Positions 10,013 through 23,144 of a stretch of DNA of 64,000 bases are shown one piece after another. The stretch spans positions 1,509,099-1,573,098 of the forward strand of contig NW_006281100.1 of NCBI RefSeq assembly GCF_000203795.2, in the 5' to 3' direction. A program made the translations under genes and the position numbers. Origin of the DNA: Batrachochytrium dendrobatidis JAM81. Taxonomy: Eukaryota; Chytridiomycota; Chytridiomycetes; Rhizophydiales. How positions within the stretch are numbered: position 1 is the stretch's first letter; the number at the start of each line of letters is the position of its first letter. The notes below the pieces were generated by a model. That model worked only from the letters and a program-made list of their open reading frames with translations, ran no database searches and was not told the origin of the DNA.

Positions 10013-13000
10013 ATGTGGAAGTGGCAAACCCCTTTCAAGATTCTTCCTTCAAAACAGCAGATTTTGAATGTTGACCATATTCAGAATAGTCCTAGCTGCC
10101 AATCAGACCAGCCATCAACGCATCTTGCAGCGAGTTCGGACCAGTCAGATTCACCACCACCAAATAGCATTCTATACACACCCAAAGAACTGCTACTTTC
10201 TCAAGAACAGGAGACCTGTATTCCACTATGTCAACTATTAGAATCCTTTTCACCTATATTTCAGCATCAGCTGCTGTATGTGCTAAATAGCGAGTTGAGT
10301 TGGATCATGCTGATTCCAGATATTTGCCCATGGATTAGCAACACCGCCTCCAAAGCATTAATTTTAAACTCTTCAAAAAAGCAGTATCAAATGCCTTACA
10401 AACGAAATCGATTTGGTTTGATTCAAAAAAGCTGTCAACAGGTAAAGTTTTTTATCTGATTGCACCAGATATATGCATCCATGAATCGCATTAATTTTGA
10501 AAATTGTGTTTTTATATTAGGCTTTATCAGATACTCCCAAAGTGACTGAATCCGAGGTTGCCAACGCCATTAAATCGCTCGATGTTTTTATTGAAGCATG
10601 CGAATCTAGTAGTAATCAGGATGGTTTTAGCGCTATCATTTTATCACTAAGGCTTATTGAGCATTGCCAGCATCTATTGAATATACGACAAATCTCACCA
10701 GTCACCAACAATCAAACTATTCTTTGTATAATCAGTTTACTAGAACGACTGTCAAATCAAACATACAGTAGCATTTTAGCTTCTACACATGCTTTACCAA
10801 CAATACTATGTGTAGCAGAGTATCTTTTTTCTTGCATGGCATTTACAAATCAACGATGGGTCAATTGGAATGAGCATATTGAAACTGTTATTTTCAAAGA
10901 CACTGAAAGCACAGGCTGGGAGTTTGAAAATCAGGACATTCATCGACTGCTTTTAACATGCTCCAAGTTTTTAAAATCAGCTACTTCATCCATGGATCAG
11001 CTATATCAATCAGCTATTCATATTTCATACATTCATATTATTGGTATTTTGATAGCCGAGTATCCGACGTGTGCTATTCAAATTCTTTCCAATTCTACTA
11101 CATGGGCTTCATTGGTTGGCTGTTCAGATAAACCTTCATACTATGACAAACGGATTAAAAATGCGTCTATAGCCCAAGTTCAGTTCTATAAAATATTTTC
11201 GCAGTGGTCATTGATTAGACTCATGGATCATTTGGCCCCTACAAAAGCTTATTCGCCCATCGTAAATCCGCTCGAGACAAAAATGGAAACCGAGTTAGAA
11301 CCTGTACGAGTTCATTTTGATTCATCTACGCTTTTGGCATTTTTGCTCAAGTATCCATCATCTGTTTGGATGGAACAATGTGAATCCGCTTCTACGATAA
11401 TAGACTTTGATATTTCACAGACATCGCAGTCATTTTTACTACCTCCATTTGTCCTACCCTTTAATCAAGCCGAGCTTTGCGATTGGTTATCTATACCGTT
11501 TGAATCAAATAATGTGTCTATAAAATTGGCAACATCTTGGCAGCTTGATTTAACTTTGGGCGTCATTCAAAAGTCATTTATACGACTCAGTGATAAAGAT
11601 GATAAATTGGTTTTTTCCAATTTACAAACTGTATTTGATCAAATCCGCTTGGCCCTATCACCTTGTTCATCTTGGCTATCTACCTCTACCACAATATTAC
11701 ATTGTCAGAGCGCTGCATCATGCCTTTTATTTATCAGCAATTTAACAATAGACACTCTTGACTACTCTCAGCTATGGAAGGATGAGCTTTTCGAGGCCAT
11801 ACTTGGCTGTGGATTTGTGGATCTTTTGTTTGATTTACACATGTTCTTTCCTTCTACACTCTTATCCATGCCAACCATTTCATCAGATATACAATGTCAG
11901 CTTGTCTTTTTTGTGGCACGTATACTATCCCAGTTTACTACGTATTCAAGTCAAGGAAGTCAGTTATTATCCGACAAGATTATTCAATTGGTTTCTATCA
12001 AAACCCACATTGATCAATATCAGATCTGGCTTCAATTTTTTATCAACGTATACGGAAGCGCGTTACATCCGTTTCAAGTATTTCACACCGATCCTAGTTT
12101 ATTCACGGCATTATTCTGTACATTTTTTTCATGCAGCTCAGTCAATAATCTCAATTGTCGCTGCACAATGTTTGCATTGCTTTTTACAATCAGCAATCGA
12201 AATCAACAGGCATTCGAGAGTCTGTTTTATCAGAATGAGGATGTACGACTTTTTCTTTTTGGTATGCTATCTACAGAAGACCCCTTGGTTATATCTACAT
12301 CATTAGGCATGATATTCCATAATATGCAAGCTTTATGTTGCCATCAAACTGATATATGCGTGTTGATACCTCGCCGAGATGTTGCTGTAAAGGTGTTTGA
12401 AAGATTATTGACGTTTTTGTCTATGCACACATTTATACCTTCTCAGCATTGTCTTGCTGCTCTTATATTTGAAAAAATCTGCACACTTTTTAAAAGCAGC
12501 CAAGCATCTGCGATACTCGAGTACACAATATCCCAAACACATTGGATGAATCATCTTGTTGATACTATTCTTGACAGATACTCTGAAAACGTTGTTGAAA
12601 AGTCTTGGAAATGTCATGCCGATGATGCTAATGAGATATTTGAACTGATTATGAAGTGCATTCAGCATACACTTGAATGGATTCCCCATAGTCGATTAGC
12701 TTTTTATGCAGCCGACGGTTATAGCAAGGTGTATAGTAAAATTCAGAACGTGAATCTTATGTCAGACAAGCTAATGGAAAGGTTTGTAAGTATGTTTTGT
12801 AATTTTGGGGTATCTTCAAATGCGCCAGTACTTCGAGATACAACAAGCGTTGCAAGTTTTTTGCTTCTTTATCCTAAATTTACTCAAAGACATCAACACG
12901 ATGCGACATATCGATTGAGAGAACTTGTACAATCTAGTCATGAAAACATTACTGTTTGTCGACAAGCTGGTCTACTGACGTTTCTTCTCAAAACTGCTTT

Positions 13001-16000
13001 TCCCACGGCAGTTGACAAGAATCATGTCAAAGCAATCGTCGATATTATTATTCAGCTGGTATCATATTCCCTTAGCATTTCTGACGCTAAAACCCTGTTT
13101 CAACAGTTGAAACATCATGATACGTTTGTTTCAGCTCAAGCGCACCATTCAGATCATGAAGCAGCTTCTACTGGTACTCAAGCGCCATCGCCTATTTTTA
13201 CGCCTATTTGCTATCTTCCAACAATACACGATGAGCTACTCAATGCCATTACCATCGCTGTTCAAGCTGATTCCATACAAGAAAACATTGACTACTTTGC
13301 CTTTCGACAAAAACAATCATATATACAACTTCCAATACTTACGCGATGGCCAGATCCCACTGGACGGGGATACTCGGTGTATATCAACTTTTTATCGTCG
13401 GCTTTTGCTACTGATACTTTTAGTCAGATACTTTTATCAATGATGTCTCCTTTTGGGTCTGGAGAGCAGTTGAGTATTGAAGATCACTCACTTGTTATTA
13501 CGGTTTTTTCTCCACCGGATCCTCCTATTTCCACAAAGATTGTTGCCCCATCGGTAATACCTGGAAAATGGTACTCTTTGATTGTTACACATTCCACTGG
13601 AATATTCAACTTGACTACTTCTACTGTATACATGAATGGTGTAATGGTGTGGAAAGGTAACGCACCTTTTACCAAATCTACTGAAAATGTTCAGGGCTAT
13701 GTCGGATCCAGTGTCACGTACAATACCGATGGGTCTTGTATTTTATCGCCGTCGTTTTCCGGTTATATATCTGCTGTTGCGCTTTTCAATTATGTCTTGT
13801 CTTCAGAAATCATACAAACGCTGCATTTTGGACCACCAGAGGATGTGGAAATTCAGTCGGATGTTTATCACTTTCAGCTTCTTTCTTCACAGCAACAGCC
13901 TCTATTATTTCTAACTCCGCTATCTGTTTCTGGGACAAATTGTCGCAACCTGTCTACTTATGATCAAGTAAAATTGCATGGCGATGCCACACTACATAGC
14001 GTGGCATGTGTTTCAGTTCGTACATTTGCAAATGCGATTCAGTGTCTTGGCGGTCTAAAAGTCCTTTATCCTCTTTTTTGCCAAGTCAGTTTTCCAGTCT
14101 ATGAATGTGAAAAAACCATATACTATCAGTCATCTCCCCAGGAACGAACCTGTTTTGTATTTTCTTTAATCACTACTGCGCTTTCGCAAAGTCCTTTGCT
14201 CATGAATCAATTTTTTGAATCAAATGGTGTTCGAACAATCTCGCTTTTGTTGCAAAAAGCGTGTTTATCTGACCTATCATTTCAAATACTTGAAGAGATG
14301 ATCAAGATGCGCAAGGTACATTGGCACTGCACTCACGTAATACATTATTTAAAAGTTTTAAAATATCTGCTAACTGCCTTGACTAGGTGTGTGCTTCTTT
14401 TTCTCAACTAGTTGCAGCGATTGACGAATACTTGATTTTTGAACCTCAAATTTGGTCGCATAGCAGCAGTACTATGCTTAAGACTTATTTTGACGAAATT
14501 CAAAAACTACTATTGCAATACAATGAGCTTAACGACAAGTTTGGATTGCGATTCTGGTTGGATGCGATTGAGCAACACTACGGCTGTTTTAAAATGACGG
14601 GCGATGAACATCACGCATGGAGGTTTGCAGTCAATCTTCTTAAACCTCCAGTATATTTGGATGATACGAGTCCAATCATTGAAAGTCTTTGGTGCTCTAT
14701 ATATAATCACGCATCTTTGCCTTTATATCGGATTTTTCTTAATTCAGACAGCCTGCATGGCCAGACTTTTATAGCAAAGCTTCTTGATTCTGTAGATCTC
14801 GATATTGTATTCAGATTCATGGATAGTTCAGTTGAGATGATCAGAACATTGGTATATGATTGGATTGTTTTTGTTCTTCTTTCAGACTCGATCCAATATT
14901 TTCGATTGCAAAAAGCCTTGTTGGATATTCATCCATCTGTTATATTTGGAATTTCAAAAAACTATCCATTGACTAAGCATCTATACGAATGCCTTTTAAA
15001 ATTGGCTTGCATTTCAATCGATGCCAAACGAACTAGAACAAATACAATTGTAATGCAAACAGTTGAATCTACACTTGCAGTTTCAGCAGCATGTGAAGAT
15101 CCCAAAATCGAATTTTCAAAATCGGCGCCTGAGCTGTCAACAAGCAGTGCAAAGACTGGGTTTGAAGCAAGCAATTGCTTGATTGTAAATTCTGGTTTTT
15201 TAAAAGTGCTTTTGGATTTGCTGGTTTCCTGTCAAGATGTTCGACCAGAAGTTTCTGGGCAACTTGGAGATGATTTATTGACAATCATTTCATTTCCCGC
15301 AAACATTTCAACTTGTCGTCAGATAATGAGTCTTCCAATTATGATTGCTATTATTAGCCGAATATGCAATTCTGGAAACACCGGTTCATTAGACGAAACA
15401 GTTTTTCAGATGACTGTAAAAGGTATGATTGTCTAATGCCCGTTGGATTTTCTACTTGCAAAAACTAACCTTTTTATTTTAACCATACCTTGGTTTAGAA
15501 ACTAAAACTCCAGTAACTTTATTAAAAGTGTTAGTTTGCCTCATTAGCCAACCGGATGATTTGAGTATTATCCAAACGAATCTAGTAGAAGAGTCTATTG
15601 TCGCGTTATGTTTGCTGCTTCCAGTTAATTTGGCCTATTTTATAATTCAAACCCTCATTGTCATGCTGATTGATATCACTTTAAACAAACTTGATAGCCG
15701 ATCAATACTGTCAGATTTAGATATTGTAAGAATGATTTTTGCATATAAGAAAACTACAAATACTGTAAACTAATATTTATTAAATACACAGCAAAGTTTG
15801 TCAAGTTTTGCAAGCTTGATTGATCAATTTTTGTTTCATAAGCTGGATATTCTTAGTGGTTTAAAGCTGGAATATGGCGATGCAATGTATACCTGGTCAA
15901 GTTTACTCCAACAAACCAAAAGTGAGTTTTTATCAGCTTGTTTGTAGTCATGACATCGGTGTATTGCTATGGATAACTGTTTGGGATCAGTCGAGTTCTC

Positions 16001-19000
16001 ACTTTTGAATTGATTTGATTGTGCAGCCATAGCAACAACCTCGTCAAAAAGAGTTTCGACAACGGATCTAGCAGTGCATACTTCAAATCCTTTTGACGAA
16101 TATCCGGATTTGGCTAAAGCATATTCCACATTTATTGCAAAACTTATTGAAAGCAAGCAGCTTAGACCGCGAAAGGGATACCATTTTATGTGGAAGGTAC
16201 ACAATCTGGTATAAACATACGACCATATTAAAACTGTGGATAATTCAATCTAATACTGTAATATACATCGATTGTAATGTTATAGTCCACAATTCAGTCA
16301 TCGGATGACTCATTCATTGTTTTGCTTGTCAGAATTTCGTTAAATGGACTTTTTTCTGATGTTGAAGATAGACGAGATTTTGCACTAGATACTTTATCCC
16401 GCGTCATCCCGTATGAAGAAATCGCAAACGGAGAGGTGTCAAAGTCATTTGTGCTTTACCTTTTAGGTAATTTGATAGAGGCAGACAGGATTCATTCAGA
16501 CTTTATACCATTAAGGAAATGCATCGCAAAATTACTTCTTGTATGGAAAAAGGTTGTCGAGTCAAGCTTTCCCGAAATTGTGAATCCATCCTTGGATGCA
16601 GTTACATCTGGCATAGAAAAGTTGGATACATTTTTACAGAGTGAAATTTGGGCCGTGTTTTCAGAAAAGCATTTGTATTCTGCAATGCGTAATACTGAGC
16701 AAGAATGGATGGCAACTGTATCCAAAGTTACAAAACGGTTTGTAGATGCAAGCCGCTTGATTCTGTCAAAGGCTGCAAAGAATGCCGACTCTAGTCAGGC
16801 TATATTTACTACCATGATGACCAAACTTTTGGCTACTGCAGCTACAAAAACAGAAGTTCGAACACGTCGCATTACCGAGCGTATTCAGGCATACGAGTGT
16901 GCAATGCAACTTGTGGTAGATCAATGGAGCTGTCAATCTGAGGAATTGGGTCTTGAACGGCATATATGGGCCATAACAACACCCTCACACCGATTTACTA
17001 AGCTTTATCCTTATGAAAACTCTTTGAGGATGCGTCGCAGACTTGTTTTAAACAAAAACTTCAACACCCATATCGATGCTTCTACCAAACGAGACAAACT
17101 TCCTCCTTCACGTTCTAGCTTTTTAATCAAGCGAGGACTACTGCAAGGCATTTCGGCAATGTCGCTACACTCACTTTCTGATCGTAAGAAATTACTGGCA
17201 GAGCGTATTCAGAAATTACAAGCGGATTCTGAATTCAAGCGTGATTCATCTGATGCAAGCATGCCTAGTATTGACGAGTTGCCAAACGACGATACAGTGG
17301 GCCGTATTTCCAACGATGATTTACAAGTTGGAAAAGAGCTGATTGTGTGTACTGCGTTTTGCGAGATGATACAATGCATGTCTTTTGTCAAGGGAAAACT
17401 TAGACTTTCGTCAACGTTTCTGCAGTTCATTCCAGAATCCACCTCAACAACAAGTTTAAATCAATCAGCTCAAATTTCGACTGCCTCAAATCGGCCGATT
17501 TTAGCAATTGATAAAGACGCCATGACTGAAAAAAAGTGGCTGCTGGTTGATTTGCAGCATGTGTTTTTAAGACGGTATAAGCTTCGTAATAGCGGTGTCG
17601 AGTTTTTCTTTGTTGATGGTCGTACACAGCTGTTTAGCTTTTTTGATGGAGATGGTAAACAGGGAAGCAAGGATCGCAATCGTATTGTACGCAAAATATT
17701 CAGTTTTGGGCTGCCAAACTTGAAAGAATCTGCGCTGGTTGGGCCAGAGGAAAGTTTGAAGCGAAGTGATTTGACAGATCGTTGGGTTCGTCGTGACATA
17801 TCCAATTTTGAGTATCTAATGGCTCTTAACACACACAGTGGACGAACATATAATGATTTGACGCAATATCCTGTTTTTCCATGGATACTGAACGATTACT
17901 CAAGTCACACAATTGATTTGGCTGATCCGACAATCTATCGAGATCTGTCTAAGCCTGTCGGTGCGCTAAATCCAGATCGTCTAGCACGCTTTTTAGAGCG
18001 ATATCATTCGTTTGAGGATCCTGAAGGTCAAGTTAAAAAGTTTTTGTATGGGTCTCATTACTCCCTACCTGGATCAGTTTTGTTTTATTTGCTTAGATTA
18101 GAACCATTTACTTCCTTGCACATCCACCTTCAAGGAGGCAAATTTGATCATCCTGATCGACAATTTCGATCATTGGACTCGTGCTGGCATTCTGTATGTA
18201 CAAGTAGTAGTGATGTAAAGGAGCTTATTCCCGAGTTTTTTTACTTGCCAGAATTTCTTCGAAACGAGGTTAGTTGCACATTTTTGTAGACATGCAATGG
18301 AGTGATGTTGTAGATTACTGATTTTTACATTATCACTCATGATAAAAGAATAATTTTGATTTGGGAGCAACTCAATCTGGAGAGCGTTTGAACGATGTTG
18401 TTCTTCCACCCTGGGCATCAACACCCGAAGAATTTATTCGAATACATCGCGAAGCATTAGAGAGCGAATATGTATCCGATCACCTCAATCAATGGATTGA
18501 CTTGATTTGGGGCTACAAACAAACAGGAGATGCTGCCATTGAAGCGCACAATGTGTTTTACTATCTTACATACGAAGGCTCAGTTGACTTGAATCGTATC
18601 AGCGACCCCACAGAGCGTCAGTCGATTGAAGATCAAATAAGCCATTTTGGTCAAACACCATCCAAATTATTTTTCAAGCCTCATCCATCTCGACAAAAAA
18701 TACCACGTCGTAGTATATTTTTGAATACTGACGAAACTGCAGCGACTGATGTGGTTTCTCTGGCTACTTCGGTAGCGGCCGCTGCTTCATTGTTTGTCAC
18801 AGAAGCTGTAAATAATCTTAGTCCCATAGGGTCTCCGCCTAGTTCTGAATCATTAATCACGTCGTTTGTCGACCCAGTCCACTTTTCAAAACAATTGGCC
18901 ACGGCTTCCTCGACACTTGCTGTGCCTATGAAGATATTGGATGCCTCCAGCTCAAGGAACTCGTCCGTATCTGGATTCATTGATCGTCCAAGTGTTTTAA

Positions 19001-20564
19001 GCTTTACTTTGAAATTGAATAGAGAAATTCCTCCTGTAATGATAAAATGTGCTGAAATTTCTAATGCAGGCACACAGCGATGGACAAAGACATATAAATC
19101 AGGCTCGCGTGGCAATAGTGGATCCAGTATAGTGATGGTTGATGAAAAGTTGCATATTTCTGTATATCAATGGAGACCCTCGTTTCCATCAGACTCGGTT
19201 CCCATGCGACTTGATCAAGATCTTAAAGGATGCGAGAGCAGGTAGTGTGTGTTATTTCAAGCTGTGTGCTTTTACTGATTACAAGATTTAACCGTAAAAT
19301 ATCTCTTATTTCAGATTGATTCCCACAGTTCTTGCAGATGGCATTCAGCCCAACTCGCAATGCATTGATATTACTTCTAATGGACAGTTTATTTTTGTCG
19401 GAGGAATTTGTGATTTTTCGCTTTGCATTTATCAGATTGTAAATATATCGGTCAAGTTGTCTGATCGAGTCTATGGCCATCGTGACGTTATTACCTGCGT
19501 TGGGTTGTCTGAGGATGAAACATTTTTAGCTACTGGCTCAAGAGATACCACTGTTCGAGTGTGGCCGCTCACCTATATGCGTGACAAATGTATTGTAAAC
19601 AAAAATGGATGTCGCATCTACTACGGGCATGATGATTTGGTAACTTACTTGATATTAAACATATATTGGTTGCTGATACTATAAACCATAATGTTACAGT
19701 ATGCTGATGTGTTCAAAACTGCTGTAGGTGACCACTGTGCTTGTGAACCGAGATCATGGCATTGTGATTAGCGGTTCTGCTGATGGAACCCTCATTATCA
19801 ACTCTCTTTATGGACCACCGTGTCCGACTTCTATAGATTTAGATTATCCCATGCACGATGGTATACAAAGTACGATCTGCGACGTGCTTTTTAATTCTTG
19901 TGATGCTACAATCATAGCTCATTCTCAGTCCGTGTCTGGTCCTAGCAATGGATTATCATTTTTACATGTGTTTTCTATTAATGGTCGCAAGCTTGCATTC
20001 AAGGATCTTGGTGTGCCTGGCTGTACTATTCAGTTGACATCACAGGGATTTATGGTTGTAATAGTCGACAAGAACAGCGCAATTCAATTTTTATCAAGCA
20101 CAACGTAAGTCTTGATATTCTTGATCTATATGTAGACAAATGTGACTTGTATAAAACAAAAGTATGCAAGCTCAAGTTACCTATTTGCTTGACATGTTTA
20201 TTCATTTTGTTTGAATTGTAGGCTTGAGCAAGTGCATGCATTGAAGTCGGAACTTGAGTTGACAAGTATGTGCATTTATGCATATAAAGGATTAGCCCAC
20301 AACCCTAGTGGGGTTTATGACTCGACGATCGATATGTTTCAACCCAAAATCAACGAGGGACTTTTCCCTCCAGAACGAGTTTCCTTGGGCTCGACACCTC
20401 CATCTGAAGCCCCTACTGCTTTAAAGCATCTAAGGATCTCACCAGAACCATCTTTTGTAAAATCTCACAAATCTGTTTCGTCTATTAGTTTAATTGATCT
20501 AGAATCTGGGGATATGGCGGTGTTTGGACGCGCCGATGGTAGCATTATGGTGGTAATGCTGTAA
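10013..20564 (+). CDS. giant BEACH-domain protein (ConA-like, PH-BEACH, WD40)
   Basis: Eleven exons (10013-10441, 10521-14315, 14387-15422, 15499-15725, 15792-15921, 16027-16196, 16298-18268, 18349-19241, 19315-19639, 19728-20104, 20222-20564) give 3,231 aa. Long helical repeats fill the first third. A concanavalin A-like module lies near residues 1090-1250 ([34 protein letters not shown]). A PH-BEACH region lies near 2270-2400. The BEACH domain (about 2430-2690) shows [46 protein letters not shown] and [16 protein letters not shown]40 repeats follow ([19 protein letters not shown], then [10 protein letters not shown]). BEACH proteins are large scaffolds for membrane trafficking, lysosomes and autophagy. 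The domain order fits the neurobeachin/LYST-like group, but I cannot assign an orthologue. Confidence 0.9.
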
Positions 20565-21143
20565 CGGATGATGACTCTTGGCTTCACATGGCGGTTTAAT
20601 ACAAAACATGTATCGATTTGCTTACCGCCGCCGTATTCAAGTAGCATGAGATACTCGATAAAAGTGTTGGTGTATAATAAACAGTCTCATGATAATCATC
20701 ACCCTATTTACTGGAACTGTAATGTGAAGGCTACTTTAAACATGTGTTGGTATTTTATAGAAAAATGAGTACAGAGATTAGCGAGTCTTGCTAAAGGGCT
20801 CAGTAAACACAGTATTGCCTAACGATTTGGTGAGAATGATCATTTCATGAAACTGACTGTTTATACGACGCTCTTGTCGAGTTTTATTCTACGCGAACAT
20901 GGCAGTAAAGTCCAATCAAGACAATGTGCAAGATGGTTTTATCAACTACAATCTCTCAACAACCCGTATTGTGAGATTGTATCGAATAGCATTTGCCTCA
21001 ACCTCGGGTTCAGTAAACTACAAATCACACAAATCGGCTGATATTGATCATATGATTGAAAAAAAGATGGCTATATCGCATATTTGATCCAACCACGAGT
21101 TGACTACATCCCAAATTGTGTTTTGAATTTATTACTAATCTCA
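20565..21143. other. intergenic region with a foldback MITE-like copy
   Basis: The copy at 20622-20908 fills the left half. The right half leads to the argininosuccinate synthase start. ORFs at 20847-21087 lie in or across the repeat and have no support. Confidence 0.45.
20622..20908. mobile_element. MITE-like element, both ends recognisable
   Basis: The left end reads TTACCGCCGCCGTATTCAAG and continues TA (20622-20643). The right end reads CTACGCGAACATGGCAGTAA (20889-20908), in opposite orientation. The second block occurs near both ends: TGTATAATAAACAGTCTCAT from 20671 and, reversed, CATTTCATGAAACTGACTGT from 20841. This gives an imperfect foldback structure. The element begins about 57 bp after the BEACH stop codon. 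Confidence 0.5.
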
Positions 21144-22933
21144 ATGACTGGAACTGCATCAAAGGGAAAAGTGCTTCTTGCCTATTCTGGCGGTCTTGAT
21201 ACTTCCTGCATTCTTGCATGGCTGATCGAGCAAGGCTACGAGGTTATTGCCTACATTGCCAATATTGGTCAGGAAGAAGACTTTGAAGTTGCTCGCCTCA
21301 AGGCTCTCAAGATTGGTGCAACAAAAGTGTTTATTGAGGTGGGTGATCAACTACGGCATGTGGTTCCTGCTCGATAAAACATATTACCAATTCCATTGAT
21401 AGTGCTATTTGTGTGAATTGCTTATAACTCGAATAATAAGAGTGTTTGACTTGATTGTGATTTATATACTACACTGAAAGCAGTGTAGTGTTTGTTTTGG
21501 ATGTTAAACACTCGATTCCTTACTGGAACACTCTTTGATGATATCTGTCAGAACCGAGCACTGATTTAAATCCCAATGCTAATCGAACGAGGTTTTTTGA
21601 ATAGGATCTCCGCAAAGAGTTTGTTGAGGATTTGATTTGGCCTGCCGTTCAAGCCAATTTGTTGTACGAGGTAAACTGAATCATATTGGGCTTATACTGC
21701 TGCAACACCTGTTTAAACCAAATCAGTAGTTAAATCTATTATTCTTGATACAATCCATTAGGGCGTTTACCTTCTCGGCACTTCTCTTGCTCGCCCAGTC
21801 ATCGCTCGTAAGCAGGTGTGTAATCTGATATTGAATCGTACTGATGAGATGAGCATTCTATTCACACTTTTATGACAATTAGATTGAGATTGCTGCACGT
21901 GAAGGTTGCAAGTATCTATCTCATGGCTGCACTGGAAAGGGCAATGACCAAGTTCGTTTTGAGCTGGGCTACTATGCCTTGAATCCATTGATTGAGGTGA
22001 TTGCTCCATGGCGCGATCCCGAGTTTTTTGAAAAGTTTCCTGGTCGATCTGCATTGCTACAGTATGCTGCAGAGCGAGGCATCCCTGTTACCCAAACAGC
22101 GGCAAAGCCATGGTCTACGGATGAAAACTTGTACCATATATCCTTTGAAGCTGGAATTCTTGAAAATCCCAATACTACTCCACCCAAAGATATGTGGAAA
22201 CTCACTGTTGATCCTGAAGATGCACCCAACACTCCCGAGCGCATTGAAATTCATTTTTCACGGGGAAAACCTGTCAAGGTGGTCAACACTGTAGACGGAA
22301 AGAGTGTCACTGACCCACTTGAACTGTTCCTCTATCTTAACGAGCTTGGTCGTAAGCATGGTGTAGGTAGAATTGATATTGTCGAAAATCGTTTTATTGG
22401 TATCAAATCTCGCGGATGCTATGAAACCCCAGGCGGTACAATTCTTCGTGCTGCTCATGTTGATCTTGAAGGTCTAACTCTTGATCGTGAGGTACGTCGT
22501 CTCAAGGACACCTATACCCAGCGTCTTGCTGAAATTGTCTACAATGGATTGTGGTTTTCTTCTGAGCGTGAATTTATCATGGCCAGTGTTGAGCAATCTC
22601 AAAAAGCAGTCAACGGTATTGTCAAGGGTAAGTCAGTCATTGTATTTTTTGCTTTGAAACTCTACCAACATGCGTGTTCAAATGAGTACAAGACAATAAT
22701 CTCGGTTGAATCTGCCATCTTTGTAATGTTATTCAATAGTCAAATTGTACAAAGGCAATGCTATGATTGAAGGTCGTTCATCGCCTACATCTCTTTATGA
22801 TGAAAAGATTGCATCAATGGACGAGGCGGGTGGGTTTAATCCTTCTGACAGTCAAGGTTTTATCAAGATTCAAAGCATTCGTCTCAAGGCATACATGAAT
22901 CAGCAGGCAATGATAAACAAGTTGGACCAGTAG
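21144..22933 (+). CDS. ARG1: argininosuccinate synthase
   Basis: Joins citrulline and aspartate with ATP to make argininosuccinate, the penultimate step of arginine synthesis, in the cytosol. Exons 21144-21338, 21605-21670, 21762-21815, 21883-22627 and 22740-22933 give 417 aa, close to the roughly 420 aa of fungal enzymes. The N-terminal pyrophosphatase-type loop is AYSGGLDTS. The second signature, [19 protein letters not shown], and the segments [27 protein letters not shown] and [15 protein letters not shown] are all present. The start is the first ATG giving [17 protein letters not shown]. Intron 1 (266 nt) is the longest and contains a 9-bp hairpin at 21468-21489. The gene looks intact. 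Confidence 0.97.
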
Positions 22934-23144
22934 GCAGCGGACCAAAAAGTAACTTTGGTTTGGAAATCAAAGCATTTACAAGTGCATGCTTGATTTTAAA
23001 GATTTATGAATCCATTCTACCGCTCTAATAGCTGCAGAGTTGCAATGTTAAGCATTGCAAAATGAATTCAAATGTGGTATTGGGTTTATTAGTTTGAATA
23101 ATTAAATGTTTAAAGTAAAAATGACAAATGAATTGGACTAAAGG
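22934..23144. other. convergent intergenic spacer
   Basis: This 211-bp AT-rich gap lies between convergent stop codons, where both 3' UTRs and poly(A) sites should sit. No repeat or ORF is recognised. Confidence 0.4.
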
